A DNA stretch of 64,000 nt, from positions 374,599-438,598 of the forward strand of contig JXTB01000100.1 of assembly GCA_002914805.1 (NCBI GenBank). The letters run 5' to 3'. The stretch is from Parasponia andersonii. Lineage: Eukaryota; Streptophyta; Magnoliopsida; Rosales; Cannabaceae. The notes beneath the pieces were generated by a model. The model had not been told where the DNA came from. It saw only the letters and a program-made list of their open reading frames with translations, and searched no databases. The translations under genes and the position numbers were made by a program. Shown here piece after piece: positions 12,206-24,460 of this stretch (position 1 is the first letter of the stretch; every line of letters starts with the position of its first letter).

Positions 12206-13110
12206 AAAGGAGATATGAAGAAGAAGGAGCAAAAACATAACAACTGTCCAATTTACTGTATTTAACACTTATTAAAGAAACAAAACTTTTAATACAAAGA
12301 CTAAAAGTAAAAATAAAATACAATAATACCTAACAACCCATGAAAAATTACTATTCATTTGATAAAACTTGGCTTTATGAGCTTTCCAACGATATTGTTT
12401 GTCTGCTTGGGACGTACATATGGAATTGAGCAAAATTGAGGTCCAAAAGGATAACAATGATCGAAAACCTAAAATTATGAATTATTGGAGGAAGAAGATG
12501 AACGGTAGGAGCCAAGGAGCCCCTTGTCTACTGTAGTGAGTGGTGAACTGAATGATAATCTTGCAGCCAGATCGTTAACTAGTCAATGTGGCAGCATGCG
12601 TTATGATGGTGCTGAGACAAACAGAGTAATGGAAGGTGGTGTGTGTTCACACATGAATTGAGGAATTTCAGAAGGAAAGAAAAATTAAACATAGAAGGAA
12701 GCCTGTGCAGGTGACAGAACGTAGAAGGCAATTAAGGTCTTACTAATACTCCGTTATTGAGACATGCAATAAATAACACAGGCTTAAATGATGGGTTGAA
12801 AATGAGGTCATAGCTTCAAATGTTGTCCATAGGAACTGAAAGGATCAAATGAATGAATTTTTACTAATTTCAATATATTTAATTTTATATATTTCTTCCT
12901 ATTACAATTGTTTGAAGGATTAACGTATTTGAGTTTCTTAGTATGGACAAATTATGTTTTTTTTCTCTCTCTTTTTTTACATTTTTCTTATGTTTTCATT
13001 AATTTGATTATAGGGGTTTTCTCAAGTAGAATGCTATCTTTTTTTTAATACTTTTATGTCCTTTCCAGATTTAGAAAAGCATAAGTGGAGATAGACTTCC
13101 TACAATAAAC

Positions 13111-13155
13111 ATGACTTCAGATCAAACGCTTGCATGTGTCTTCGGTGGTGGATAA
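13111..13155 (+). CDS. Short upstream ORF in the LNK1-like leader
   Basis: A 14-codon ORF (ATG at 13111, TAA at 13153-13155) lies in the leader exon just before the proposed main start at 13170. A further ATG at 13134 is in frame with the main ORF and would add 12 residues (beginning MCLRWW). Upstream ORFs of this size can damp translation, but no effect can be read from sequence alone. Confidence 0.35.
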   Translation: MTSDQTLACVFGGG

Positions 13156-13169
13156 AGGATCTTGGAGGA

Positions 13170-16100
13170 ATGTCAGACTTGTTCTTGTATGAGGTATTAA
13201 TTACTAAAGAATTTTGTAGTCCATACTGTCAGTTTTTATTTCGGAACAAACTATGTACTTTCACAAAAGTCAAGATGTTTCTTTTGATCATCCCAAAGTA
13301 TTATGTTTACTACTTGTAGACTGCTTTGGGTGGTACAAAATGTTGTATAGGAGTTTTCTGTTTTTACTGTTGTAGGTTAAATATATAAGCAATTTTTTTT
13401 TTACAGCTTTCTTACTTGTCAAAGGGAAAATTGTTTCAGATATTTTGGTTCTTTTTATGTTTTACTATAAGTGTATTCTTCTCTTGAGCGGATGTAAGGT
13501 GAAAAAACTAATAGAATATTGTAGGCCAAGCGCATCAAAGTAATAATGACAAAAAATAGCATATGGAGGGCAGACAATGAGATTGGTTGTTGCAAGCGAA
13601 AGAATGAGTTACTGCTAGCACTTCTAAAATCTGTAAACCACTGTTCTCTTATTGATAGCTTAAGCTTTTAGGAGCTTCGCACCCTTATAACTTCCGCATT
13701 GGGCCGATGCGCATTAGTTTTTCCAGTGACGAGTCCTAAGTTACAAACTGTGTTTAATGTATGAGAATTGATGGCTAGTTCTAATAAAACTGGCTGTAAA
13801 AACTTTCTACTAGCATATATAAATTATTGAGGGGAAGCCCTGAAATAACGATTTTAGTTTGTCATGCATAATTTATATTGTCAGTCCCAGTAGACTACGT
13901 TTTCTTTAACTGAAGGTTTTCACTTTTATTGGCATGCTCCTCTGTAATCTTGTTAAATCCGCTGATTTCAATTGAGTTGTCTTGATGCTGTTCTGATGGA
14001 TGCTCTTTTACTGTTTTCCTTTCACCCTTCATGAATCTGTTTTATATATGTATATTTTTTTTTTTTTATAAGAAAGAGTTAATACCTATGAAATAATTCA
14101 TGATTACATGCTGAATTTGTCTTGGTGTTGTTACAGCTTGAAGATAACGTGTGGGATGAATTTGGAGAGAGTGATGATCATATAGTGCCTCATCCTAGCA
14201 ATACGCATGGAGATGAGTCAACAATAGAGGGTGATGGTTGTAAAAAACGACATAGTGAAATAATTGGTGTTGCTAGTAATGCTGATACTTCAACTAAATA
14301 CCGTATCCAGGGAAGGGAGAAAAGTAACGTACCTACTGTGACCAATAGCGGCATAATGTTGGAAAAGGGTTCATGGTCTCACACTCCTGATGGTGTGTTT
14401 CCTTCATGTGATACTGATTCAATGAAAGAAGTGGCTAGTATAGCATCTGATGATACAAGGATGTCCACCCATTCTCTGAAAAGTAGCAATGTGGAATCAG
14501 GCAGTTGTGACTTCTATGCGGATGATCCTATCATGGGTGATGGGTGTACCGAAGTTGATAATAATGTTTATCGCTATCCGCTTAGTCAAGTAACCCAAAC
14601 TGGCAATGATCTCAGTTTCTTTGATAATGATCATGAAGACAAAGAAAATGATCTGTTATATTATGGGTGGCTTGATATAGGAAATTTTGAAGATGTTGAC
14701 CGGATGTTTAGGTACTCTTTGCAACCTTTAGAGGTTTTCTTTATATTTTCTTTTTTGATAATTGTTTCTTTATATTTTTACCCCTTCGGTCTTACATCAA
14801 TAAATTTTATATAAGTAATCATATATATATGTTTCTGGCAGAAGTTGTGACTCAACATTTGGAATAGAGAGTCTCAACAATGATGAGGAATTGTGCTGGT
14901 TTTCTTCTTCAAATGCTACTGAAGGATCTGAAAACGCATTGAAGTCTGGATTAAAGTCTTCAGGTTCAAATACTGGTTCATCGAAAGTTGTCTCTGGCCA
15001 TCATGAATCTTTTAAGCCAGATGATGTAGGCAACTCAAATGATTCAAGCAAAAATAATGGTTCTGTTGGTAACAGAATGTGTTCACAAAGTACAGACGCT
15101 GATGATCCTTCTGCTCTAGGTCATGTATCATTTTTAAATGGATTAGATACAAAATCTGAAAGCGAGGATACCTTGATGCCAAAAGAACAGGTAATACAAT
15201 TTACATCCTTTCAGATATCTAAAAATGTGGTCTTGTCCATGGTCTAATAATTTTTAGGGTCCTGCACAAAAGTAGTGCTAGAAACTTTTCTCCCAAATTC
15301 TAGAAAATTATATTTTTGTTCCACTTTTTGTGCTGTCTTAAGAAAAAAGTTATGCCACTTGCAGTTTAATGTGGTATATAAAAGAAAGTAGCTTTCGACT
15401 CTTTTGTTAACAAAAACTTGCATCAGGCTTCTTGTAATTTTAGGTATGTGTTATGGATGAAATTGTTTTTATAAACCTTTTCTTCCATGGCTGAAGCATT
15501 TTCCGGTGGCTAGATTATCTCAATCTGCCTTGTTCTCAAGGCATATAAAGTTTGTTTTTGAGCTTGTTCTTGAGAGGTACCTTCATGGAATTTTTCCACG
15601 TAAAAAGTTTAGATTATTGATCCTCATAAGCATTTGAAAGATGTTTAGAACATATGTTACCACTTGAGTCAATAAAGATTCCAGGTGCTGGGGGGCAGTT
15701 TGGCTTAAGAATGATAAAGAGTATAAAAATGTTGCATTCTCTGACTTAATGAGAATTAGGATTGGTTAGATTAGGGGGGATCCGCCCTTCTTTTCTTTTC
15801 TCTTTCATTTACTTTCATCAGGATCCTCTTTTGTGGTTCCCGATTGAGTTGGGCTGTTTTTTCCCAGGATTCCTTTCTGGGGCTGGGCTTTTGCGTTTGT
15901 TTCTGTTCTTTGCTTTTAGGATTATTGGGATTTCTTATCCCTTTCTTGTATTTCCCTCTTTTTATTAATATACGGTTCCTGTTTCTTGTCAAAAAAATAA
16001 ATAAATAAAGATTCCAGGTACTAATTGTAATATTTGCATGACAGATAAATTTGTGTAGAAAGCTGCCAAGACAACAGACCCAGTCAGAAGGGGGAAAAAA

Positions 16101-19100
16101 AGATCAATACCTAGAAATTGGTGGTTCGTTTCAGGGTTATGATAACCTGAAGCAATTTGCAGATATCAAGCATCCCCTTGGAGAATTATCCAGACAAGTT
16201 TATTCTATGCCAAGTATGCAACAACATAAGCAAAGTACTGGATCAGATTCAATAAGTTACGGTCAGAGAAAACTTCCATATATGCACCTCGAGTACACTC
16301 ACCACTCTGATCAAATTTCAGTCTGTCTTACTCCTAGTACAAAATCTGAAAACGATGGGCACCCATCTCCTTGCACATCAAACCAATTACAGTCTATGGA
16401 AGGTTCTCATGGTGGTTCAACAGAGACTCCTGACATACCAATGAGTGGAAAGAGAGAAACGTTATATAACTGCCAAGGTTTTCAATCCTCATCTGCTATG
16501 AATTTTGAGAACACGGCCTCCACAAGTCAAATGGTACTTAGTGGTGCAGCTTCAAATCAGAAGCAGATGCAACAATCTGAAAATCAGATTGAGGGCCGTA
16601 GTGATGTTGAAGGAGCCAGCATTGAAATTCCAGCTGAATTGGATTCTTCGAATGTACAGGAGAGTTCTTGCATGAGCTCTGTACTGGATGATATCTCACT
16701 GGAAGCAACTAGTTTTCGCCAGCTGCAGCAAGTTATGGAAAAGGTATTGCTCTGTACTGCTTCGTTATAAGATTTAGTTGAGCAATTTATGTCTGCTACA
16801 TGATAGAAGTAAAACTAGAAAATCTCAGCCATATATGTGTGTGTGTGTTGGTGATTTGCTTTCTAGTGGGTCTTTCTCTCCACTTACTCATAACAGGCTT
16901 TCCCTATGCTACTGTTTCTAATCCAACTTATGTGTATAAGACGGAATCATGAATCGATAACATGTTCTTGCATTTGGCAAACTAAGTTATAAGGAGTTCT
17001 TAACTAAAAAGAAGTAATAAGAATATAAGTAAAGAAAGTATTTACTTGAATATAAGGGGGTGAACTGCTTTATTTTGAAGTTTAGGAAGTAAAATGAGTG
17101 AATAACTGGGAAAATCAATCATCTAAAGTAGGATTAAATTGAAATATCTAAACTAGTATGCTTTTAAGGATCATTCAATAGTGCAATGAGAAAAGATCCA
17201 AACCGACATACTAATTATTAAAATTAAGTTGAAAGTTGAAATGAATACCTCTCTGCCCTTTTTTCTTTTTTTGTCTTAAGAAAAAGATCCAACCCATGGG
17301 CCAGAGACTGTTAAGAACTATGCAAAAACAGAAGTTTAATGATGCTTATTAACATTAATTTGCCTCTTTTCCCTCGGAAAAAAAAAAAAAGAAAATCTGA
17401 AAGTTGAAAATGAATATTTCAATAAGTTGACACACTAAAATTAAGTTTATTTGCAACTTCTGATTTAATAAGTACAAAATTGCATTTATAATTTGATATT
17501 TTGAGCCCCATATGGTACACTTTTGGTATTATAGATTTTTTCTTAATTTAAATTGAAATTTTTGATCTTTCAATAATAAACTTAAATTGAAAATTTTAAT
17601 CTTTAAATCTTTTAACTATTTCAAGTTTAAGTTAATTGTCTTTTACTTTTCAGTCAACAAAAAGTGTATTTTCTCTTGGTCATTTAATTTAACAGCAATA
17701 TTTATCACAAATTCAAGACTAGTCGTAAGCATCTGATATTTAATTCATATTACGGATTAAATGACTTCTCAAAAGAAGCAATTAGTTAAAAAAGTGAAAT
17801 TGATTTTTTAAGTCTTGTATTTAATTTATTGTTATTTATAGTTTTGAGTTAAAACTTTTGTATTTAAGGTTCTTTTTGTGTTTTGTATTNTTTAAAATTG
17901 ACAACAGAAATACATTATGTGGGAGTGTAAAGTATAGAGCATCCAAATGGTGAGAGCCATTAGTTTTGAAATATTACCCAGTAACAGGTACTGATCTGAT
18001 GGTGATAATAATTAAGGCTATAAATGTAGCATGAAAACTGTTTTCTCAGAAAATCTTGAACTTGTTCTGTAATCTTTTTCTCCTTATTGGGAAATACTAT
18101 TAAGGATGTATGTGTCTTTAGTAGCCTAGGAATAGTGACAGTTTTAATGTTTTGATAATAACTATTTAATTCTGTTGGAGTATTTGAATTCTTATTAACC
18201 AAACCTGCCCGAGTTCAGTTGGATGTTAGGACAAAATTGTGCATAAGGGATAGTCTTTACCGCTTGGCTAGGAGTGCTGAACAGAGGCATAATTGTGCGA
18301 ATCAAAGAGGTGGCAGTACAGATAACCGAGATGCTAGTGGAGCATTGATGGTTGAAGAAACAAACAAGTACGTGACTGTTTTCTTTCCTCAACTTTGGTA
18401 TACCATATTGTGATCTGGATTACTATTGGTTTATACATGTACACTTCCTCTTGAATGGATGCATATTAAGCTATACAGTTTTATATATTTGTATGTGTAG
18501 TGTGTTTTTTGAGTGGCACTTCATTTTCTATCTCATCTGAAAAAGAAAAAATCAACTCATTTATTCATTTTTCTCAAATGAGGTACAGATTCCATAGTAT
18601 CTGAGGTGTCTGCAAAGCACAGAATATGGCCATTTGTAAAGCTTTATTTCTTAGGGGTCTATCTTCTTAAAATGGATTATCTCAGGCACCATCTTAAAGT
18701 AGAGGTGTTGACAGCTTTTGGTTCGATTCATAATCATATCAAAGTACAGGGTCTTTAAAATTCCAAATATTTGTTTTGTAACTGTAATTGGTGATTGTAC
18801 GACGCTACTTGGGGTTAAGTCTAAAGCGAATCAGATTTTTCTCCCAGTGCTTCATAGAATGACTTATTATCAATTCACCCAACGAGCTCAAATCATTCGG
18901 TCTGAAATGGGAATGATTGTTTGAATAGTGTGATGATTTCGTATCATGTTTGGATGGTAAGCTGATCCTTTATCTCCATAAGAGCTATTATTCACAACCA
19001 TCATGCAACTAGAACCAAAAAAGCATATTTACAGGGACCTAATGAAAGTCACCTACTCATTCAAGTAGGAGTTTCAGAACCCTATGGCCAAAGCTACTGA

Positions 19101-22100
19101 CAGCTAGAAATCTCATCAATCAGCAATCTACTTGATTACTAGATTTTTAAGGCTTCGTTAGACTATTTGACTGAAGTTTGCCCCTCCTTTAAACACTGTG
19201 GGAATCTTCCTCCCAAAGTATTTGGGTGTACCCTTTGTTCGCGTTCATAAGCCATAACCACACCAAATTGGATCCAAGGATTCCGTAAATTTTTGCTACT
19301 CACTCAAATGAAAAAAAATGGGTATAAGTGTTGCTAGCCTCCCACAAGAAAACTCTCCATAAATTTTTATTACTCACTAACCCAAATGGAAAAAAAGGGG
19401 TATAAGTGTTGTTGGCCTCCCACAAGAAAACTCTACATCACTGTGGATGTCAATTTCCTTGTAAAGTAGCCTCATTGATCCTCAATTATCTTTAGGAGGA
19501 GATGATAAATGAAAATAGGAATGTTGCCCTACTGGCTAAGGTTTAACTCAGACATATGGATTATGGGATAAATGATCAAGAGACATTTGTATCAGCGGAA
19601 AAGATGAATAGTATTAGGGGATTTTTGGTGTGGTGAGTCATTTCATCCATGCACCATGTCAGTAGGTATACAAACGCTCGATAAAATTGCCAAATACGAA
19701 AGGAGGCATCCCTTGGAAAGGGATTATCAATCAAAAGAGTGAAACTTTGGAAGTGGAAGCCTATACAGATTGTCTCTGATGGCACCTTAGAGCCTAGAGG
19801 AGGGGTCTTGTCACATGGAGAAGCAAGATCTAGTTGGTGGCAAGATCTACTACTGGGGCTACTTTCATTCTATGACTCTAGAAATCTGTGAATGAATTGT
19901 TATGGTTGAAAATTCTCTTCTACATTTGGAAATTCATTTGGGATGTCCTATGAGTGATATTCTGGCAATAAGTGTGTCATTGTTGGTGTTCACAATTATG
20001 TCCATAACTGGACCAAGCATGTTGGAAAATGATCAGTACTTTCATTTAGGAAAAATTGAAAAAAATGGAGACATATATGTAATATGTCCCTTTTGTTACA
20101 TCTAGAAATCAAATTGCAGAATTTTTGATGAAAGGAAGACAAGTTCATCTTTTCAGTCTATTCTAGCGAAGATGGAAATGGAGAAGATTAAGAACCAGCT
20201 TGAGGGTGTATTACTTAAGAGCTACAGATTCTAACTAGAGATGTCAAATGGGCTGGGCCACTCATTTGGCTCGAGAGCACGACAAGAAAGAATCCGTGCC
20301 GAGCACGACACGTGGTGACTTTGGGTCGTGCCAAGCATGACACTAGGTATTGGACTGTGTTGGGCTTTAGTTTTTGAGCACTATGAGCTGACACGGCACG
20401 ACCACGGCACGACACGACCTTAGGCACGACCACGGCACGACACGACCTTAGGCATAACTACGGCACGAGCATGACACAAGCACAACACGACTCAAAAATC
20501 ACGACTTTGAATACTTTAAAAAATATTTATTATTATTTGTTATATTATTTATATCTGCAAATTTTGTATGTCTTTTTGATTTTTGCTTATTAATAAACTC
20601 ATTTTTCTTGTTTTTCTTCTAAAAATAATTTTACATTAGTGATTTTTAATTGAATATTTTATTTTTAAATAATTATAGGTATATTATATATTTTGATTAT
20701 TATTTTAAATCAAAATATAGTTATTTAATTAAATATTTTTAAAAAATTCATAAAATATTGATTGTCACAACAATTTAATAAGACAACCAAAGATAGACAT
20801 AAATATATGCTAGTACGTTTGGCACACTACGCTCGGCATGATAAGGGCCTAGCACAAACACAAGCAAGACACGAAATGTGCATGTGCCTGTGGGCCGTGC
20901 TAGCCTAGAATCTTGAAACTTGGGCTAGCACAAGCACGACACAATATTTTGTTGGGTCATGCCAAGAACGACACGAGGCACGAGCGGGCCTGCTCCGGCC
21001 TATTTGACATCTCTAATTTTGATTCTACAATGTCAACTTTCTTGTTTACTAAACTTCTTAGTCCTAGAAATTTGCTTTGCAATTTAGCCTGATTTATTTC
21101 GCAATGGGACGAACAATGTAGACGTATATTCTGTTAAACTATTTTGTTTTAAGCGATCGAATTCTATTATTGATAAGGAGTATGCGAAGGGTAGTGGCAC
21201 TAGAAAGAACTTTTTGGAATGTTGCAATTCAGTCTCTGGTTTGTGTTTACAGTTACACTTTTATCCATCTATGTACTAGTTTCTAGCTTTATTTTGGTTG
21301 AGTAGAAAATTGATTTATATTAGATTCCTTTTTGTCCCTCCATAATCTTCTCAATATTGGAAGGATAAAAACGTGACTTCAGTGGTAGTTCATTTCAATT
21401 CCCTGCCCTATCCATTCTCTCATAATCTCTTGACTAAACAACCATACATCTCAAAGTCCACCGACTATCCTCTCAGCCCTCCCCTTCCTTCCACTTTTTC
21501 CCAAACTATTAAGACTCAACAATTCTTCCTGGATGTAACTATTTTGATACCTAGATACACTCACGTTTTAATGGAATCTCTGAATCCTTGCATTCTGCAC
21601 GTTTTTGTTTTCTTTTGGCTTGAAAATATTTTGATACTTGGATGCACAAAGACAAGCCCTTGAAATGGAATCTCTGAATTCTTGCACTGTGCATGAGTGA
21701 GAGAGAGCTATTTTGATACCTAGATGCGCAAAAACTTGCGCTGGTAATGGAATCTCTAAATTCTTGCGTTGTCCATGGAGGTAAAAAAGGGGGTAGAGGT
21801 TGGGAGGTCTGATAATTTCCGCTTGAGAGGGACTAATTGTTTCTGCATATACAAAGAGGTCTTTTATTATTCATATAAAAAAGTCAATAATATGAAAAGT
21901 CTGACTAGAAAATGTTGGACATGGAAGTGACATTCAATTTTACTATTTTTTTCCCCTGGCTATTTAAGTTTTGTTATAAACTATTGTATTTCTCGAAATC
22001 ATTTCTCTAATTGTAATTGATGGTCTCTCGCAGGTGCGCTGGATTTATGGACATGGAAACTGATACAAATCCTATAGACCGGTCAATAGCACACCTGCTG

Positions 22101-22363
22101 TTTCACCGACCTTCAGACCCATCTAGAGTGCCTTCTAATGACTCTTTACCTCTTAGGCCTCATGTCTTGGTAAGGTTTTGCTTTTAGTTGTAGAATCTAC
22201 ATTTTAACATACAACTGTCATATTGTTAGGCTTATTCTCTGATATTGATTAACAGATTCATGAGTCTGTTTCTAGTCCGCCAGTGATGGGTGAGAAACAG
22301 GTTTTTGAGGAAGAAACAGCAGCTGGTGGCGAAAAAGAGATGCTAATAACTGACAACAGATAA
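13170..22363 (+). CDS. LNK1: LNK1-like night light-inducible, clock-regulated co-activator
   Basis: Seven coding exons: 13170-13193, 14137-14711, 14842-15190, 16045-16743, 18219-18367, 22034-22169 and 22256-22363. They join in frame to 679 residues. LNK proteins are plant-specific nuclear co-activators that lack a DNA-binding domain, bind the MYB factors RVE8/RVE4 and drive afternoon and evening clock genes. Recognisable blocks are the N-terminal MSDLFLYE and WDEFGESDDHIVPHPSN, the WLDIGNFEDVDRMF block at about residues 184-225, and the C-terminal block at about 541-580 (KLCIRDSLYRLARSAEQRH) followed by NPIDRSIAHLLFHRP near 611. The middle is low-complexity, rich in Ser, Gln and Asn. The N-terminus (MSDL.., not MFDWND..) favours LNK1 over LNK2. 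Every junction is GT-AG and phase-consistent. The start at 13170 fits the family; ATG 13134 in the same frame is an alternative. The 3.7-kb fifth intron is swollen by mobile elements. Confidence 0.88.
15673..16022 (+). mobile_element. Short non-LTR retroposon in LNK1 intron 3
   Basis: AAAGATTCCAGGT occurs just before (about 15674-15686) and just after (about 16007-16019) a roughly 320-bp insert that ends in a 3' A-rich tail (AAAAAAATAAATAAATAAA, from 15991). The direct repeats plus tail are the mark of target-primed retroposition. The insert has no A/B boxes and ends in a T-rich stretch and 'gtttcttgtcaaaaa', a type of end seen on plant L1-like elements, so a 5'-truncated LINE is more likely than a SINE. 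Confidence 0.72.
16744..18218 (+). other. LNK1 intron 4
   Basis: Flanked by GT (16744) and AG (18218). AT-rich; includes a short (TG)n near 16835 and a single N at 17890. No mobile element with defined ends was recognised. Confidence 0.6.
18950..20220 (+). pseudogene. Decayed Copia pol fragment in LNK1 intron 5
   Basis: Translated pieces in shifting frames match Copia order. The integrase C-terminus lies near 19200-19430 (PPKVFGCT; then 'YKC..PPTRKL' twice, because a 75-bp stretch is tandemly duplicated at about 19289-19436). The RNase H start lies near 19680-19800 (KSETLEVEAYTD). The RNase H end lies near 20030-20130 (FHLGKIEKNGDIYVI, then SRNQIAEFLMKG after a frameshift). Reverse transcriptase is largely missing, and no LTRs are seen. 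It has the same sense as the host gene. Confidence 0.75.
20236..21015. mobile_element. Non-autonomous hAT-like element in LNK1 intron 5
   Basis: The ends are inverted repeats, TAGAGATGTCAAATGGGC at 20236 and GCCTATTTGACATCTCTA ending at 21015. Both are followed inward by GC-rich arms full of GCACGAC repeats around an AT-rich core (about 20515-20790). TAGAGATG-type ends and an 8-bp flank with 5 of 8 matches (ATTCTAAC against ATTTTGAT, the differences being transitions) fit hAT elements with an eroded duplication. There is no transposase ORF. Confidence 0.78.
21539..21780 (+). repeat. Minisatellite, three copies of about 85 bp
   Basis: Units start at 21539, 21626 and 21708, each with 'attttgatac', then 'atggaatctct', then 'ttgc' followed by 'gt' or 'ct' variants. 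Copies differ by substitutions and small indels. It lies in LNK1 intron 5. Confidence 0.8.
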
Positions 22364-22940
22364 ACTATGGTTAGCATCAGTTCATACATTGTGAAATATG
22401 ACTATTTAGTTTAATGTACTTTTTGATGTCTCATAAATAATTTTTTTCTGAGCCCCCAACGTCAGTGAAAGGTCTGATCCCTTGTGTATGATCTCGCCTA
22501 TTTCATTTGGCTGTCTTTTTCATTGTGTACCGGGAGTGGTTATGATTCTGAAAAGTTGTCATCTTATCATCTGTGCCGAGTCGAGTATTTGTTCATTCTG
22601 ATATTAGAATGATTATCATTTGTTATAAGCAATGTTGCCTTCCTATATTTTATTGATTCTTCGTGTATAATTACAACATGGTTCCCTGGTATGTTAGGAA
22701 TATCAATAGACTGACCTTGTAAACTTTGTTATAGCTGTCCCAAAGACATCATCAAAGCTAGAATATGCATAGGAACAAAGTTAAAACTTAAGATAGACTT
22801 GTCAGCTTATGTACAGTTTACATTTTTTTTTTTTTTTTTTTAAGTTCATCGCATATCCAATGTTTCGCTTACTTACTACATTTACTTCAAGTCTCATCAA
22901 ACAGCAATCATACGTTACCAATATAGATACTAGCTTTCCA

Positions 22941-22986
<46 letters not shown>

Positions 22987-23458
22987 TGGTAATAGCTCAT
23001 CAGTTTCTATTAGGGCTTTTTTTTTTTTGACTGCAGGTTAGGTTTAGTGTCATTGTGGCATCACAAATTAGTAAACGTTCCCAATTATCCAATGAGTTTG
23101 CTATCTTTTCTGTGTGTACATATGGCTGCAGGTCTAATACTTTATACCGGTGATCAGCATTTAATGCACAAGCACTTTTATTTGCTCTTGTCTGGGCACA
23201 GGTATTGGAGAGAGCCCAAGCAGGCTCTTGTGCATAGATTTTTAGGTTAGTATGTAATTGTTGGTCTATGCTGACCGGTTCTCCATCAATATTCGTTATA
23301 CTATTTCAGGGGTCAATATAAAACCTGAAACTGCCAAGATTTCGAGTTTGGAAGTCTTGTTGGCAAGTTCTCTTGTAATGCTAGACTGTTAATTGTATAA
23401 CTTTTTACTGCAATGTTATTTTGATGGCATGAGTCTGTTGTTCCTCAGCCGGGATGAA

Positions 23459-23515
<57 letters not shown>

Positions 23516-23620
23516 ATTCGTACTGTAGAAACCACAAGTGCAAGCAGCAAGATAAATTCGATTCCATCGCATCTGTTGTATACTGCTTTTGCAATTGCTT
23601 CAATATGACCCGTCTAGAAG
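22364..23620 (+). other. LNK1 3' flank with microsatellites
   Basis: The 3'-UTR should begin after the stop at 22363; no poly-A site could be fixed. The stretch holds a T run (22826-22842), an (AT)20 tract (22943-22982) and a (CT)23 tract (about 23467-23512). A gene-like pyrimidine tract ending in CTGCAG at 23036 could be an acceptor of a 3'-UTR intron, but no partner can be proven. Confidence 0.4.
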
Positions 23621-24460
23621 CTCGTTGATATGTTTATGCGTATGGACTTTGTATTCCAAGTATTATACTCGTTTCGAAGTTGTCTTTATAAGTACCCACA
23701 CCTTTTTAAGACTCTTGGAAATTTGGGGCGTACCTTGGGATTTTTTTTAAAATAAGAAAAAGGAAGAAACCCGCCAAAATTGCGATTGTGGTACTCAATA
23801 TTACAAACAAACGAAAATATGAGATCCACGGATGAATTTTCTAGTGGTATACACGAGTAGTGTATGAGTTGTAGCACCACAAGCGTCCATATCATTTGCT
23901 CTTCTTTTACTTAATAGGGCCACAACCATTCAAGTTTCATGTTTTCATTTTCTAGGTAGACCCCATTACTTTCGAGGGACGAGCTGCTTAGGATATGCTC
24001 ATTCGTGAAATGAATTTCAAAAATCTTGAACATTAGTATCACACTTAATATTACACTTAAATTCTAGTTTGCACTTTCTCTTTCGTACTTGCCATTACTA
24101 ACTTGTTCTTGAGTGCCTTTTCGAGTTGTCCTATAAAATAGAACACTCGCATTTGGGTCGTTTGAATTTTGAATCCAAGACACTCGGGTTGATGACGGTC
24201 AGAACTAAGCATTCATGGCATACCCTAAAAATAAATAACATACATATAAATGACGAACCAAAATCTGGATAATTATGTGGTCAAAACTACGAAATCAAAT
24301 AATAGCAAATCTCTATACTAAGGATGAATGGCACAGACCCTAATGCACTTTGAAACACAGGTATCGTCCAAGACCAATGCAGATGATACGTATGGATTGT
24401 ACACTCTCAGCGCTAAAACAAGTTACATAATCCAGTTAATGAACAACTTGTTAGCCCATT
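23621..24460. other. Convergent intergenic region
   Basis: It separates the 3' ends of the LNK1-like gene (+) and the zinc-ribbon gene (-). The minus-strand gene's 3'-UTR should lie at about 24200-24460. No other gene is seen. Confidence 0.5.

Larger units (their letters stand above)
10750..13169 (+). other. 5' leader of the LNK1-like gene with a 2.2-kb intron
   Basis: A GC-richer leader ends at a GTAAGT donor (10902). A consistent acceptor (TTTCCAG, ending 13068) precedes the exon that carries the start codon. The 10902-13068 intron is inferred from these signals; the transcription start is not visible. The intron holds a 32-bp tandem duplication at 12142-12205 and no ORF of interest. Confidence 0.55.

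Noticed and set aside
14891-15247. Separate short genes made from the single ORFs at 14122, 14891 and 16051
   Set aside because: They are exons of one LNK1-like gene; splice sites and phases join them exactly.
23393-23608. 71-aa plus-strand ORF with a long Leu-Ser run
   Set aside because: It is the translation of a (CT)n microsatellite.
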